A stretch of DNA of 64,000 nt, taken from contig OY292277.1 in NCBI GenBank assembly GCA_958496175.1, positions 43,535,050-43,599,049 of the forward strand. Direction: 5' to 3'. The position numbers were made by a program, and so were the translations under genes. The notes under the pieces were generated by a model, which was given only the letters and a program-made list of their open reading frames with translations, ran no database searches and was not told where the DNA came from. Shown here piece after piece: positions 11,377 through 25,000 of this stretch; position 1 is the stretch's first letter; every line of letters starts with the position of its first letter. Origin of the DNA: Sisyra terminalis (taxonomy: Eukaryota > Arthropoda > Insecta > Neuroptera > Sisyridae).

Positions 11377-14151
11377 ACCACACCATGGATGAGAGCAACC
11401 AGGATTTTAATTTTAAGTTTCATTGTCTGCTAAATTTTAAGTACACATTTTCAATTAAAAAAATTGAAATGTACATAAAAAGTTATTTAAAATGCCTACA
11501 ATCGACCGTTTGATAACCCCTGGTATACCTTCTATGACGCAATAGGTATAATTGGATATATGTATATGAAAAATCTATCATCTGCATTTTCAAAAAATTG
11601 CTTTGTTTTTTGAAAAAAAGTGAAAATGAAAACTTCTATAGCATAGTTATAACGTCAAATTTCATGAAACAAAAAAGCGACAGTTAAAAGAGATAAACAT
11701 ATCTATATCTAAGATTTAACGAACAAGAGAATGAAAAAGAAAATATTACAGTGTTTCTTATGTATATGCGCGCCTGCGTATTACACTGCTTGGGAATAGT
11801 CGTTCTATCAACCGTGGTAAATTATGTATTGTTTACATAAACATTTCATTGTCTTAATAAAACAATTTATAAAGTATACCGAAAACGTATACAGAATATT
11901 ATCGTAATTATCAAGAGAAAAACAAGATAATATGACCAAAAGACTAAAAAGACGATAAAAAGATTATTTCACTGATTTTCGATTATCCAGCTGTGATTAT
12001 CGTTATAAATACAAACGAATTGTTTTGGTGCAAAATAAAAATAATTTTGCCAACTATTAATTTCTACTTTCCGCAGTTTTCGATTAAATCGCAAAAAAAC
12101 TTTAAAAAGATAATAAAATCAAACGTTAAAAATTTCTTAAATAAAAGCTAATTAGAGGCTTCATATATATTATTATTTCCATAATTTGCGTCCTTTCTAT
12201 CGTTTCCTACTTGAATTGTTTCTTATTTTTGTCCCATACCAAAAATTACAAGAAAATTCCACTCCAAACTCCACATATAGTTTTGTCTTTGACTTTCCTG
12301 CACCTCTCGCAAATGATCCTTTCCCTTCAAATGACAAAATCGTTTAGCTCAATCTCTTAGCACAAATCTCGAAATTTGACTTAATTCCATTTAATTCCAT
12401 CACATATACACTTACTCGTCGAATTATATTAGCTGTATTAGCCTTTGCCGGATTATAAAGTGCTTATCCAACCCCTAGTTATCCTTCGCAGCCAATAGAA
12501 CATTTGGAGAAAGATATGTGATAAGACCACTACACCACTCAAATAGTGATTCTGATACGACAGTTTACAGCTGGATACTCCAACAATTTTCTAACAACCT
12601 CCTCCCCCTTGGTATGTACACTAAGATAAGGAAAACTTTGTAAAAGGTAAATGCCAAATTTTCAATCAAATTCATCGGTCGTAGGAATATTTTTCGAGGA
12701 AAATTTAAAGAGACTAAATTACCAAGGGTGTCGTTACATCGTAAAATAAAATACTTAAACGCACCCTTACAAATGGGGTTGATTATCACAATTAAACTCT
12801 AAAGTTTCATGATTGAAATGCAATCAAAATTGATGTTTCAAAAGGGGATATATTTACACGTTTTTACGCCAACGATGATGATACAAAAGCTCAAACAAAG
12901 CTTTTAGTTGCAGTCAGCAATTTTTGATCGGAAAAAATAAACACGCTCGAAATGAATTTGTGGGAAAAGCTCAAAAATCATAAAGTTTTCCAAATGGCCA
13001 ATTCGATAGTACCGAGTTTCAAGCTCGAACAACGGCGATTGAACCAAATGCAAATTAAAGCTCTTGTTTGTTGTCTTTATTTTCTGGTCGCTTGCAAAAA
13101 ATTGCTAATCGATAAACCAATTTGGCGTTTAATGTTTATTGTTCCTTTTTTTTCCCGACCAACTGATTGATAAATAAACAAAATTAAAGCCATCGGTATG
13201 TACAAAGCGTAGATATATCTTTGCAAATAAAATTTATTAGACTTGTGCCTTTTCACCTCTATCGTACCATATCGACTTTATATAGTTATCGACGGTTAAT
13301 ATTTCATAGAAATGTTTCGACTAAAAGTTATACGACACCACCCCTAGCATAAATCGCACCAAAATGATAGAATTAGTTTTCGCTTTATGGCTCCCGTGTT
13401 ATGACAGCTTTATCATTATTGCAACCCCCAAAACGCTAACCTAACCCAATCGATTTTATTAATAATAATAATATGTATATTACGGTACTTTATACCTGCG
13501 ACTTCATGTACGTGGGAATATATTTTAACGTCCTTTTTTAAGCTACAAGCTTAAAAAACACTGGAGTAGATACATAATAGTACATTTCAAACAATGTCAT
13601 AATTTAAACAAAATTTATACAGAAATATACAATTTAAATCAATTTTATTGATAAAGTTTTGATTCTCCGCTTTGGCAGAGTGCCACTTTGATTCATATAA
13701 CATTGTTTTCCGCGATTTACTCCCTTAAAATCTTTTACTAGATTTAATAAAAAAAATACGTCTTGAAACTACAAAATTTGTAAGATCTATAAAAACTAAA
13801 TTTGAAACTGCAGAAACTCTTATACTATTTGTTCAATTGTAATCAATGTAGTACATTAATAATATTATTAGTGAACAATTCAAAATTAAGCAATTAAGCT
13901 GATATTAGCCAATTAATGAAGATCGTATGCTATCTAGTTGTACAACAAAGCGAGGGGTGTTCCATAATCTAAAAAATTACCATTTTGTACTGTTCAAAAT
14001 GGACTTCAAATCATTGAAATTAAAAGAAAAACTCAAGTTTTAAAAATTCAAATAGTAGAGGATATCAAATATGGGAGTGTTGAAGAAATATAACCCCATT
14101 ATTCAGAAGATGCAATAGAATAACTACGTTTTTTAGCCTATTAGAGTTGAT
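11377..14151. other. non-coding region, mostly single-copy looking
   Basis: AT-rich to about 12200, then moderately GC-richer to 13480 with few repeats. Short frames (12565-12789 minus, 12952-13170 plus) have no family signature, no splice context and atypical composition for this genome's exons. No gene is called. Confidence 0.4.
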
Positions 14152-14470
14152 AATGAGATAGGTTTGACCAAAATATTAGACACAATTTCCACCCTCTAGA
14201 ACTATCGTCCGATTTTGTTTAACTTTTTATTAGAGATCCCCTAAGAGTAGGTATGTTCATTTAACCAAAATTTCAATGGATTTGTTGCATTTTATTCAAA
14301 TCCCAGAATATTTACGTTTTTTAACCAATAAAGGTAGCAATAATGAGATAGGTTTGACCAAAACATTAGACTTGGACACAATTTCCACCCTCAAGAACTA
14401 ACACCTGATTTTATTTAAACCTTAATTAGAGATCTCCTAAGAGAAGCATTTTATTCAAATTCCTTAAGTT
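14152..14470. repeat. two direct copies of a ~190-bp unit
   Basis: AATGAGATAGGTTTGACCAA starts at 14152 and again at 14342. It is followed in both by GACACAATTTCCACCCTC, a TGATTTT(A/G)TTTAA-like word and TTAGAGATC-CCTAAGAG. Only two copies are present. Confidence 0.75.
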
Positions 14471-14473
14471 TTA

Positions 14474-14486
14474 CCCCCCCCCCCCC
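14474..14486. repeat. poly-C tract (13 bases)
   Basis: Uninterrupted run of C in otherwise AT-rich DNA; its length may be unreliable in the assembly. Confidence 0.8.
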
Positions 14487-15550
14487 GTTGGTACTTTATC
14501 CCAAAGGTTTTCCATATCTTTTCAATAGATAACGATTAATTTTAATTCATATTATGGTTATCGTTTTTTAAACCTCAAAAATAAAAATCAATAAAGAGTT
14601 AAAATTATATTACCAGTTATCAATTAGGCACAGTAATGTTGAACTGTTTTGAAATAAAAGATATATTTGCTCATTTTTGAAAATCCTCATCCAATTTTAT
14701 ATTGTTCCATGCTATTGTCTATTAGGCCTGTTTTCCCCAATTCTATTGTCGGTTTTTTCCTCGAAAAGCTTGGTTTCTATGGCGACATATTCAAACATTC
14801 AAAGATTACAACTTAAATCCGTGGTATTACCATCAAAGCTCAATGTTACAATGTTAAAGCTTCCGAGTGTTTTGTTGACTTTATTTTTTTTGAAATTACA
14901 TTAATGAAATATTCACGTATTGTCTAATTAAATGTACTTTTAAACTTTTTGAAAGAATCAAAGTTGAACGAACAAAATATTTAAAAGATATTCAACCGAG
15001 GAAAGTTGGGGAATTTAAGGAAAGATTTTTTTTTTTAATGAAGTATTTGAAATTTAATTGGAATAATTGTTTCATCTTTGGATATACTTTTCAGATGAAA
15101 TTTTTGGCGTAAAGTTAAGGAATTTATTTGTGTAATTAAAGTATATGCAAAAATTCATGACGTTCTTTGCAGTTATTAGTTCAATTTTGTTTTTCAGATG
15201 GGAGTTTTTTCTTTGAAAGTTTATACTGTCGAAAGGGGATTGATAAATTTGTTAAGGAAAATATCAAATTATTTTTATCGCAATCTTCACTGAATTCGAT
15301 ACACTGAGTCCAATGGGACTACACGGAAAAATGAAATTTGTCGAAATCAGCAAAAAAATGCTGTTTTCGCAATAATTTCCTTTTTTCAACTAAAATTCTT
15401 TCCTCTAGGTTGTATTTTTTTTAAAGCAAGAATATTAAATCAAGAGCTCATTTTTGTTTTTTTCATGAGAACTACGATGTTAAAAGTTTAGGAAACAATT
15501 CATTAAGGGTTTAAATCTAAAAATAGAAACTGAATACCAAATGCAGGTAT
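14487..15550. other. AT-rich non-coding, no gene
   Basis: Frames such as 14677-14904 are short, unsupported and start without context; nothing recognisable was found. Confidence 0.45.
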
Positions 15551-15897
15551 GTATATTAGGATGGTTCTTAATATAAGTGTTTTTGAATTTTATTGCTCCC
15601 AGAGGCTCAAATGCTTCCAAATTGTTAAAAAAAAAATCCCTGAAAATTTGAGCTCTTAGTATTAACTTTAAGATAGTCCACTTTCCAACTTAAGTTTCTT
15701 ATGGAAATAACGTGAGAAAAATTTAATTTGTTCTTTAGAATTCCATAACTTAGCGACAAATAAATCGAAAGTAATTAATCGCGTTATGTTTATTGTAAAT
15801 TAAACGCTCTATAAAAAAAAGATCTTATGATTTTTCGCCAAATCTATTGGCTTAAAAGTTATTCGAGCTCAAAGTTTAATTATTGCATAATTATTAC

Positions 15898-16158
15898 TAT
15901 TAATAATGTTCTTGGGAACTTGGACTTAAATAATAAGACGTTATTTTTCAAACTATCTCAACGTTCCGTTGGTATTTATTTCCAACTTCTTTAGGAGAAT
16001 TTTCGAGGTTAACATCCTCGTTGTAAATACTGACTTTTTAACAAGATAACCGAGTGATTCTGAAGAAGTTGGAAATAAATACCAACGAAACGTTGAGATA
16101 ATTTGAAAAATAACGTCTTATTATTTAAGTCCAAGTTCCCAAGAATATTATTAATTAT
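15898..16158. repeat. palindrome with CTGAAGA...GAAACG core, inside the TIR element
   Basis: Second copy of the family at 11196-11376. CTGAAGA at 16060-16066, A, GTTGG/CCAAC stem, GAAACG from 16087; the left arm has a degraded core. The arms share AATGTTCTTGGGAACTTGGA. The inner loop has an extra ATACTGACTTTTTAACAAGA stretch absent from the other copy. Confidence 0.72.
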
Positions 16159-16666
16159 TTTCCACACCATGGATGAGATCAACCACGATTTTTACTATTA
16201 TCAACTTTAATTATTAAGTAAATACTTATTTTTACGAAATATATCATCTTTCTTATGCAAAATTTGTATTTATGATAAAAAAAAAGCAAATACAATATTA
16301 TTCTTGTGATATTTTATTTTTCATACTTCATAATTGTCATCAGATTCAATATTAGCTATGTAACCAACTCTACTATCAGTTACAAATTGCTCAGTTAAAA
16401 ATTGCATTATATTTTCATTGGCCATAAGTGCCGCATTCTTAAGCCAATAGATTTAGCGAAAAATCATAAGAGCTCTTTTTTGTAGAGCGTTAAATTTACA
16501 ATAAACATGACGCGATTACTAACTTTCGATTTATTTATCGCTGAATTATGGAATTCTAAAGAACAAACTAAATTTTTCCTACGTTATTTCCATAAGAAAC
16601 TTAAATTGGAAAACGGACTACCGTAAAATTAATAGTAAGAGCTGGAATTTTCAGGTAATTTTCTTG

Positions 16667-16890
16667 GCTCAAGTGTACTTTAGCACACCCACAATCTGTC
16701 AACGTTGCATTTTCGACTTTGTTTTTAATTTAATTCGCGATATTTTTGTTAATTCAATTCTAATATGGTATAATTCTCTCTTTTGTGGCTAAATTTTCAT
16801 TATGGACTGATTTAATCGCGAATTAAATTAAAAACAAAGTCGAAAATGAAACATTGCCAGATTGTAGGTGTGCTAAAGTACACATGAGCA
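16667..16890. mobile_element. palindromic MITE (copy 1 of 4), nested in a TIR arm
   Basis: Outer words GTGTACTTTAGCACACC(C/T)AC and its complement; inner arms carry TTTTCGACTTTGTTTTTAAT and TTAATTCGCGA. Homologous copies lie at 29736-29960 and 48873-49096, with a half copy at 31053-31150. Confidence 0.75.
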
Positions 16891-16979
16891 ATTTTTTTTT
16901 ATCAATTTGGAAGCATTTGAACCCCTGGGAGCAAAAAAAATCGAAATCACCCCTATTAAGGACCACCCTAATGTATATA

Positions 16980-18674
16980 GATATTTTTTTGTTGTTATAA
17001 TTAATCGTAACTATCGTTGATACCTCAATATAAGTTATATACTTTTGAAATAAAGAATCTAATTTGATACCAAGTATTTTTACAAGTTTAATTAAACTTT
17101 GTGTTTATTTAAGCCGAAAAAGTTCATCTTTATATATTACACACTGTTTTTAAACATTTCTTTAACCTTCAGTCTAAGTGGATTCAATATTAAAAAAAAA
17201 CCTTTAAAAATATTCCCAACTTGTTAACTTTCGTAAAACAAAAATTGCCTTTTGACTTAATAGAACAAATTTAAACAATGAATTCCCACACCCACGGAAA
17301 TATTGGCGAAAATCCTCGAGTTTAAACTCAATACAATCACTGTTTAATACCACATTATCCTACGAAATATAATTCAACATATGCCGAACGTAATCAGAAA
17401 GACTCTAATCCTCGTTTACGATAAATTAATAAATTGATTCTCCGTACCCATCGAGGCAAAAGCCTCTAAATCATTAATTTCCAGCAACCGCCTGTTTTCT
17501 ATTTATTTTTTTTCCCATCAGATGCAAGTTATTAATTATATATATACATAAATTTTTTGCAGCTTACCCATCTGAGCAAAAATACTTAATCAAATCGATA
17601 TGAATATTTAAAGTACAAGCAACCGAAACAATACGAAACCGTCAATATATCAACCGGTCTTTTCATTTTCAATTGGCTTTTTTTTCTATTTTCCGTATGA
17701 TTTCCAGTCGAAATCAATTCTCGCCAAACAAAACGTGGCGTTTTTAATTCATTCTTTCGCGCCACTCATTTATTTTGTTCAGTATTCCAGCTTTTGTTGC
17801 TCATTTTGTCATAAATATAGAGTTATTTAAGTTTGGTCCAAGCTTTTCTCCCGTCGTTTTTTTTTTTTTGTATTATTTATTTAGTAGAGGAATTTTAAAT
17901 AATTGAATTGGACACAATAGGAAAAACAACCCCTGGTGTGTGGTGGTGCATTTTTCTTTTTGTACGTCATTTTTGTCTTTTTTTATATTTTTCCAATATG
18001 GGCGATTAATGCGAGAATTTATCGACTGGACCATTTGGAGTTTTGTGTTTCGGCTTTGTTTTCGTTCCCTTTTTGCGTTAATATAAATGGGCGAATTAAA
18101 TCGCTGACCAAAAATAAATAAATATGTGGCCGGTACAATGGAAGTGGTTGTCTAAAAAAAAAAAACGTGGAAATGTAATTAAAGTTTAAAAAAAAATTGG
18201 TTTGAAAAAGACGCAACCGCTTAATTATATATATACGTACTATGGTGGCACATTTTTCGTGTTATCAATCGTAAAAGGAAAATGAACGAGTTTTATGAAG
18301 AGCTTTATGTGGGGGTGAGCTTTTAATAAATAAGCAACGAAGCCATGCTTCGTCTCGTTTGTCCATACGTCGCTGTTTTGGGGTTGATGTTTTGAGGGTG
18401 GTGGCGGCAGTGGTGGTGGTGAAAGACGACACAGCAATGAAATCAACTTTTAATTATCATCAACTTGTTTCATCACATTACACTAATTATATAAATTGGG
18501 AAAAACTTTTGCATTTCACACTTGAAAATACAAAATTAATTGCATCCTAATAAAAAAAATTCAAAAACATAACAATTTATTAGATCATTAAATATAAAAT
18601 TAAATTAAATTTACATTAGCACCACTTACCTCATACAAAATATATACATTTGCGCTGCTCTCCACTGCTATAAT
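16980..18674. other. non-coding DNA downstream of beat
   Basis: Lower repeat content and slightly higher GC from 17280 to 18450, including a CCACCACC-rich minus stretch near 18390-18425. Short frames on both strands have no family signature. It may include the 3' flank or 3' UTR of beat; no independent gene is called. Confidence 0.4.
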
Positions 18675-18680
18675 TTTATT
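18675..18680 (-). promoter_or_regulatory. candidate beat poly(A) signal
   Basis: First clear AATAAA on the minus strand (TTTATT on plus) downstream of the beat stop, about 310 nt into the putative 3' UTR. A second lies near 18572. In DNA this AT-rich such hexamers occur by chance, so the assignment is weak. Confidence 0.3.
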
Positions 18681-18987
18681 TCGCGCTTTTTACAAATCAT
18701 GATCATTTCAATTTTCTAAAGCCACGTTTCGTTTTAATATGATTAAATACAATTGAATTTTAGTATTAAGTGTCTCGTCGCGCATAAAATTAAATTAATA
18801 TTAATTATTTCGCACCAATTGATGCGAATATTATTTAACTATTTCCACTGCATTTTAAACACAAATTCCACTCGGAGTTGGAGCATAGAAGTGTATGTAT
18901 GTTTCTCATCACCAGATTTATATGGTTTGTCACTGACGATACGATTGACGAATTATTTCTACGTTGTGGCACAATTTAATATTAATT

Positions 18988-19058
18988 TTAACTAAGGATA
19001 ACACTGACGATAATGGCGATCAGTTTCATGTAGTCCTTGAGAAGATTCTTGGTGGAAC
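18988..19058 (-). CDS. beat: beat C-terminal hydrophobic exon
   Basis: On the minus strand a T-rich tract and CTAG acceptor precede 71 nt that read STKNLLKDYMKLIAIIVSVI-LS and a TAA stop. The 5' two bases complete the Gly codon left by the donor at 23118/23117 (AACG/GTAAAT). The tail resembles a GPI-attachment signal: a small-residue omega candidate in NGS, a polar spacer, then a hydrophobic end. If the donor at 23118 is not used, the reading frame stops four codons later and gives a protein without this tail; both isoforms are possible. Confidence 0.72.
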
Positions 19059-22000
19059 CTAGAAAAAAAACAAGTTCTATTAACCCAGTTTCTTAAAAGG
19101 GAATGTGATATTTGCTAGGGGACAATGTTTTCTTAGATTTTCAAGAGATTATCAACGACTTACCACATCAAAAACATTACATGTAAAATAGGTTACCAAA
19201 ACTCAAAAGTTTATACCTAACTCTTTCCCTATTAAAAGGTTATCGTATATTATGAAGAGCTAAGCTTCTAAGTCCTTACTCTATCTACAAACTCTACATC
19301 CTGATCAAAAAATGAGCTTGACCGTTTAATGGAATTGTTTAACAGGATGTTAAAGATTATCGGGTTAACTTCATAGTATTGGCTACAAATAGGTAGAAAC
19401 TATAGAAGTCGTCCCGTAGAATATAAAAAAGAATTTAATATAACAGCACACCAATACTATAATCACCTCACCATACTTTCTTTATAAATAATAATAACAA
19501 TATCATTCTCATTTTACATTTGCCATATTAATAGTAATATCACAAAATACATTTATTGACTTAAAAATTCGATTTTAATTTACAGGTAACTTTATTTATA
19601 ACTATTATTTAATATATTTTATCTATCTATTATTATAAAGAGGAAAGATTTGATTGTTTGTTTGCTTTGAATAGGCTCCGAAACTACTTGACCGATTTGA
19701 AAAATTCTTTCACTGTCAGGAAGCTACACTATTTCCGGTGAACATAGGCTATATTAAATTTTCAAAAAAGTTACGGATCCATACTAAAACTCCAATAATG
19801 TAACCCAAGGTCTGAAAAAATTACCAAAAAACATTCTTTTATCGCGTGCGCTGCGAAAACTATTAGTTATAGAACAAAATAATGTAGTACGATTTTGCAG
19901 AACATATCATTATCTACAAAAAATAGAGCGACAGCATATGTCTAACTATTATAGTTATGGCACAATAAGTGTTTTTTCATTTTAAAAAATATATATAAAT
20001 GCCACCGCTATAAAAGCTCTTTTATTTGTACTTTAGGATTAATCCTAATCAAAATAAATGATTTCATATTTAAGTTTGCTTCAATACCATTGTATAACTT
20101 TTTGAGTTATTCAATTTGAACATTCCATTCGAAAGATATCATAAGTTTCAAAATATAAGTTATTTGATAATGTCACATGGTTACCGCTCTTTACTTATAA
20201 TTAAGACCAACTTTATTGAACTTGGCGATATTTTTTATTTATGTATAGATGCTGATTGATTTACAGATTATTTGGTCTACGGTAGGTATACCTACCGTAG
20301 CTATACGCAATAGACATACTCTTTTTAGATATTTATAAATATTTTTTGAAAATTAATTGATTATTACATACAACAATTTTATTCGTTGCAACAGTTTATT
20401 AAATGTGTCTACTTAAAGTTGACAAAATAGTGTTTTTAAGTATGATTATGTTTTTCGTAAAAGAAATAAGAAAAATAAAAATTTTCATATACTACTACAA
20501 ATGGCAAATTTGAAAAGAAAACATAATCTACACCTAAGTTATGCAGACGAACTTGCGGAGATCAGCTAGTTAAGAATAAAATTAATATTATACATATATG
20601 CTGGCTTTTACTCTCGAATTCGTGAAAGAGTTATTAGTTTTTACTCGTGAAAGAGTTATTTTCCTTTATCTTTTAGGATTTAGGCTAATAGTACACTTAA
20701 AAGAAAGCTTTTGCCAATGCCTTTAGAGCAGCGGTTCCTAACCTTTTTCAGCCGCGGACCTCCAAGGAAATCAAGCATAATTCCAAAGACTCCTAAGTGA
20801 AAAAAAGGTGCAATTTTCGGACAATATTATATTTTAGTATTCCTTCATTAAATTAAAAAACAAACTTCTTCAAATGGGACCGCGGATCCCCAGGGGTCCG
20901 CGGATCACAGGTTAGGAAACAATGCTTTAGAGGAATCCAAAACAATCCCCTTTTGCTATTTTAACAACGTCCATCAAGTTGGCACTACACTTTTGAATTT
21001 GGAAAAAATAACTACAGAATATTGTGGAACATTTTTGTTGTTCACGAGTTCTGGAGAAGAAAAATTTGTCACTCGCATATTTTCCAGGAAAACCTTAGGT
21101 ATAAAGTGCTAACTTGACGACTAGAGCTTTTCTATAAATAATGAAATTTCGAAAAAAAAATGCACCATTTAATTATATTTTTTTATCGTTTGAAAGATTT
21201 GAAAGAAAAACAATTGCTGTTTCCATATTTTCCTGGAAAAAACCATTTAAAGAAAAAGCTCGATTTGGTTCATTTTCCAAATATTCAAATTCGATTTTTT
21301 TTGCACAATTAATTGGTGTTAGTAATTGCTCTAGAGTTTTTAAAGGAAAAATTGTGTCGCTTGCAAATTTTCCCGGAAAAGCTACATAAAGAAAAAGCTC
21401 TACTTTAAAATTTCACAAATATTGAAATTTCAAAATTTGTATTTCATCAATAATAGGAGCTTTTTGTCCTTCGAGAGTTCCAAAAGAAAAATATTCATAG
21501 CTTGCATATTTTTCCAAGAAACGCTATTTAAAGAAAAAGCTCAATTTGGGTAATTTTTCAAATATTGAATTTTCCAAAACTTTTGCTCACCATTAATTGG
21601 TGCTTTTTTATTGCTCGAAAGTTCTGAAAGAAATAATTTATTTATCATTCGCATGTATAATATTCGTCGTTTACTTTCATAAGTATTAAAGCTTCAATAT
21701 TAGAGAAATGTTTAAATAGAGCTTTTTCTTTAAAAAGCGTTTCTCGGGAAAGTATGCGAGCAATGAAGTTTTTCCTTTGGAACTCTGGGACTTGGAATAA
21801 TGGTGCCAAATATTTTCGAAATTTTAATATTTGGAAAGTGATCCAAATTGAGCTTTTTCTTTCAACAGTTTTTGACGGGAAAATTGATAACCGACAGTAC
21901 TATTTTCTCTCAAAGCTCTTGAGCGACAAAAAACAACGATTAATGGATCCGGCTGCGAAATTAGTACATGAATAATATTAATGTAGATAATCAAAATCTA

Positions 22001-25000
22001 ATTTTTAAGTATTTTTACAAGTGGTGGAATTCATTTTTCATAAAGTACCAATTCAAAATTGGCCGCCAAACCTATACAACTTCACAACAGTGTACTTAAT
22101 AGATTTTAAAAATTACAATTTCTGCTGATTGCTTATCCGTAACCTTTTTTTTTAATTTTAAACATTTTTTCAAGTACATTTTTAAAAAATAGTTATTCAA
22201 AAATATCTTACTATTTATCATATACTTGCATACGCGGTTAGCTATATATTATTTGTATATTAAGATCGGTTTTTCCTTCGACCTTCAATTGGTCCTTTAA
22301 ATCAAATGGACCTCCAAACATTGTTAAATCAACCCCAAGAGATCTATATCGACCACTTTGGTGACCCCTGTCCTCGTCCTTTGTAATATATATATTTAAC
22401 TATTACTGATATACATCAGCTACAAAAGTGCTATCAAAATCGAATATTAAGCGACAGTTTAAAGAAAGAACTTAGCAAATCAGAGCAAAAGATTCCCATA
22501 AAAATTCAGATGAAAAGTTGAAAATTAAAATAGGCCCACTGAATAAAAAGTTATGCTTTATACCAAAATATAAAGTTAAAGAAAAATAAATGGAAAAAAA
22601 GGAAAATTTAAAAGTTAATAATGAACCAGCAATATTAATAAATAACATAGGAAAATTTCAGAAAAAGGCAATGTCATCAAAAAGAACTAGATTTGGTTGT
22701 TTGATTTAAATTTGATTGTTGTCTTTTCTATTATTGTTGGATATTTAGAATTCTGATTATTTAGTTGAATATTTGAATTTGATTTACCTATAGATTTGCA
22801 ATCTTTTTTCATGAACGCGAAAGGGTAAAAGATACCGACTTCGTAACTTTTGTTTTCATCCCAATCTGCTAATATTATATATGACACTTGGTATTTAGGT
22901 TCAACATCCGTACTTTTATTTGGACCGTTTGTTGATTAGTAGATTAAATATCTAATACTAGTCACTAACAATGAAATATTCCCAGCGCAATACTGACACC
23001 AATGACAAAAATTGGTATTTGAATACATCGAAATGACAGTTGAAACCAATAACAACAATCAGTAAGTTCAAATTTGCCGATTATATTGATTGTTATATGT
23101 AATTTATAAAGATTTACCGTTGAATTTTTGTCCTCGAACAGCTGAGGCTGGTTCAGGGACCGCGTCGACTTTAATTTCTGTTTCTAAACTGCTGACTCGA
23201 AAGATTTTGAACAAAGAAGCCTCACACCGCAACCGCACAGAACTCGGGGAAGACGGTCCAGCTCCTGACAGTTCGAGACGACTGGACGCCGTCTCCAGAG
23301 AGTTGCCGTGTCGTACAATTGCAGTCGCCGTTGATCCCGGCACCTAACATATCACATCAAAAACCAAACAAGAAAAAAAGTCGTAATTTTCTTTCAATCT
23401 CAAATGTCGTGGCACTCACCCTCTGATCATTGACAAACCAGGTGAGATTAACCGCCGGAGATGACGGAGGTGCGACACAATCCGCGATGAGAGAATCTCC
23501 CTGTGCAAAACTAAGTCTATCGACACTAACTATCGGCACTCCATCTGGCAATTCTGAAAAGATAAGAAAGAAAAAAAACAAAGAAATTCATTTAACTTTC
23601 AAGATGTTCTTCTTGCAAGATTCCCTCTTACCAACAACCGTCATCGGAGCTGCCTTAATGGCGGTGTGAAACGACGGCGCGTCTTCCGACACCTCACACT
23701 GATAAATTCCCGAAATTGATTGGGAGACGTTAAGAAGTGTCACTTCTCGAGCATTCGACACCGTCAACTTAAACAAAATTAATGATTCTTAAAAATTTTA
23801 GCGGGAATCAATATAAACTTTTCGAGTTTTCCAACACTCGAGAAGAAGTTTATCATGACGAAGAGATATTGTGTGGTGGGTTTTTAATGCACGGGGAAAA
23901 GATGGAATGACTTTCGTTCGAAATCAAATTACAATTTTAAGCCTTTTAACAAATATAAAGATCGCAAAGTACAGACAGGTACAATACGAGTTGATCTTTC
24001 AAGTTGAAAATCTTCCAACTTTATATTTTAGAAGAATTTCTTTATACTCAAATACAATGTGAATTTAAAAAAGCTCAATTTTTACAGGAAGAAAAACAAT
24101 AGATACAACTACAAAAATGTAATATTGATCACCAGAATTTTCACTGAATTAAATTCCATGTATCATATTAGTTATATATTCTACCTATATCTATATTGAC
24201 CAAAAAAATAATACAATTTCGAGGGACACAAATAATTAAAAACAAAAATATTTTTAGAAATATCTATGTACATCAATAAACTCATGAGTAGGTGAAAAAA
24301 AATTAAGGATTTTTATATGCATATGAGTTTTAACATATTAAATGTTTTTGTGGTGTAAATCTAAATAAGTAAAATACAATGTATATTAATTTAATTGGTA
24401 ATAATTATTGTTTTTGCTAGTAATTTAATAATTAAAAATATAGCGATATTACCGATATCAATTAATTTTCGCAATTCAATTTTAGGTGGTACGAAGTTCA
24501 TCATGTCCTCTAATATTTTATAAAAAAAAATATATATAACATAATCAAGTACATATTAATTGTAACGCAGGCAATTTATATAATGCTTTATTTTTTAAAT
24601 GCATTTAATATTATTGCCATACCAAAAGAATTTAATGAAACCATGAAATGAAATTTTATTTCTTTGTAAAAATATTTAAAATATTAAATTGTATATATAC
24701 GAATAATACAAGAATATGCCTATAAAAGTTATATTCTTCACTTTGTCGATATTTTTGCTTCGATAATTGAATAATTATTAACTTAAAACTGCGTTCACTT
24801 ATATATAATCGAATTGAAATGAACTGATTTTATCCTAACAGCTTATGAAAATTTAAATTTAAACGTGTAAGCCAAATATATACTTGAATTTATTATAATT
24901 ATGTAAAAATATGTTAATAACTAATAAGAGATAAAATGAAAATTGCAGAAGGTCTCATTTTTGTGATGGCTTTTGTCAGTATGAATTTCACACGTTAAGT

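Larger units (their letters stand above)
15551..16979. mobile_element. non-autonomous TIR transposon with ~300-bp terminal inverted repeats, twice invaded
   Basis: Left TIR 15551-15865 and right TIR 16435-16979 pair in reverse complement. Ends are TATATTAGGATGGTTCTTAA versus the complement of a right end that reads GGACCACCCTAATGTATATA. Shared inner words include GCTCCCAGAGG-type, GGAAATAACGT, GAATTCCATAA and AACGCTCTA(T/C)AAAAAA. The centre holds a palindromic repeat (15898-16158). The right TIR is split by a MITE (16667-16890). No transposase frame is left. Confidence 0.75.

Noticed and set aside
23090..23347. 85-codon plus-strand frame over the beat exon
   Set aside because: Shadow of the minus-strand Ig2 exon; the minus reading has the Ig cysteines and valid splice sites.
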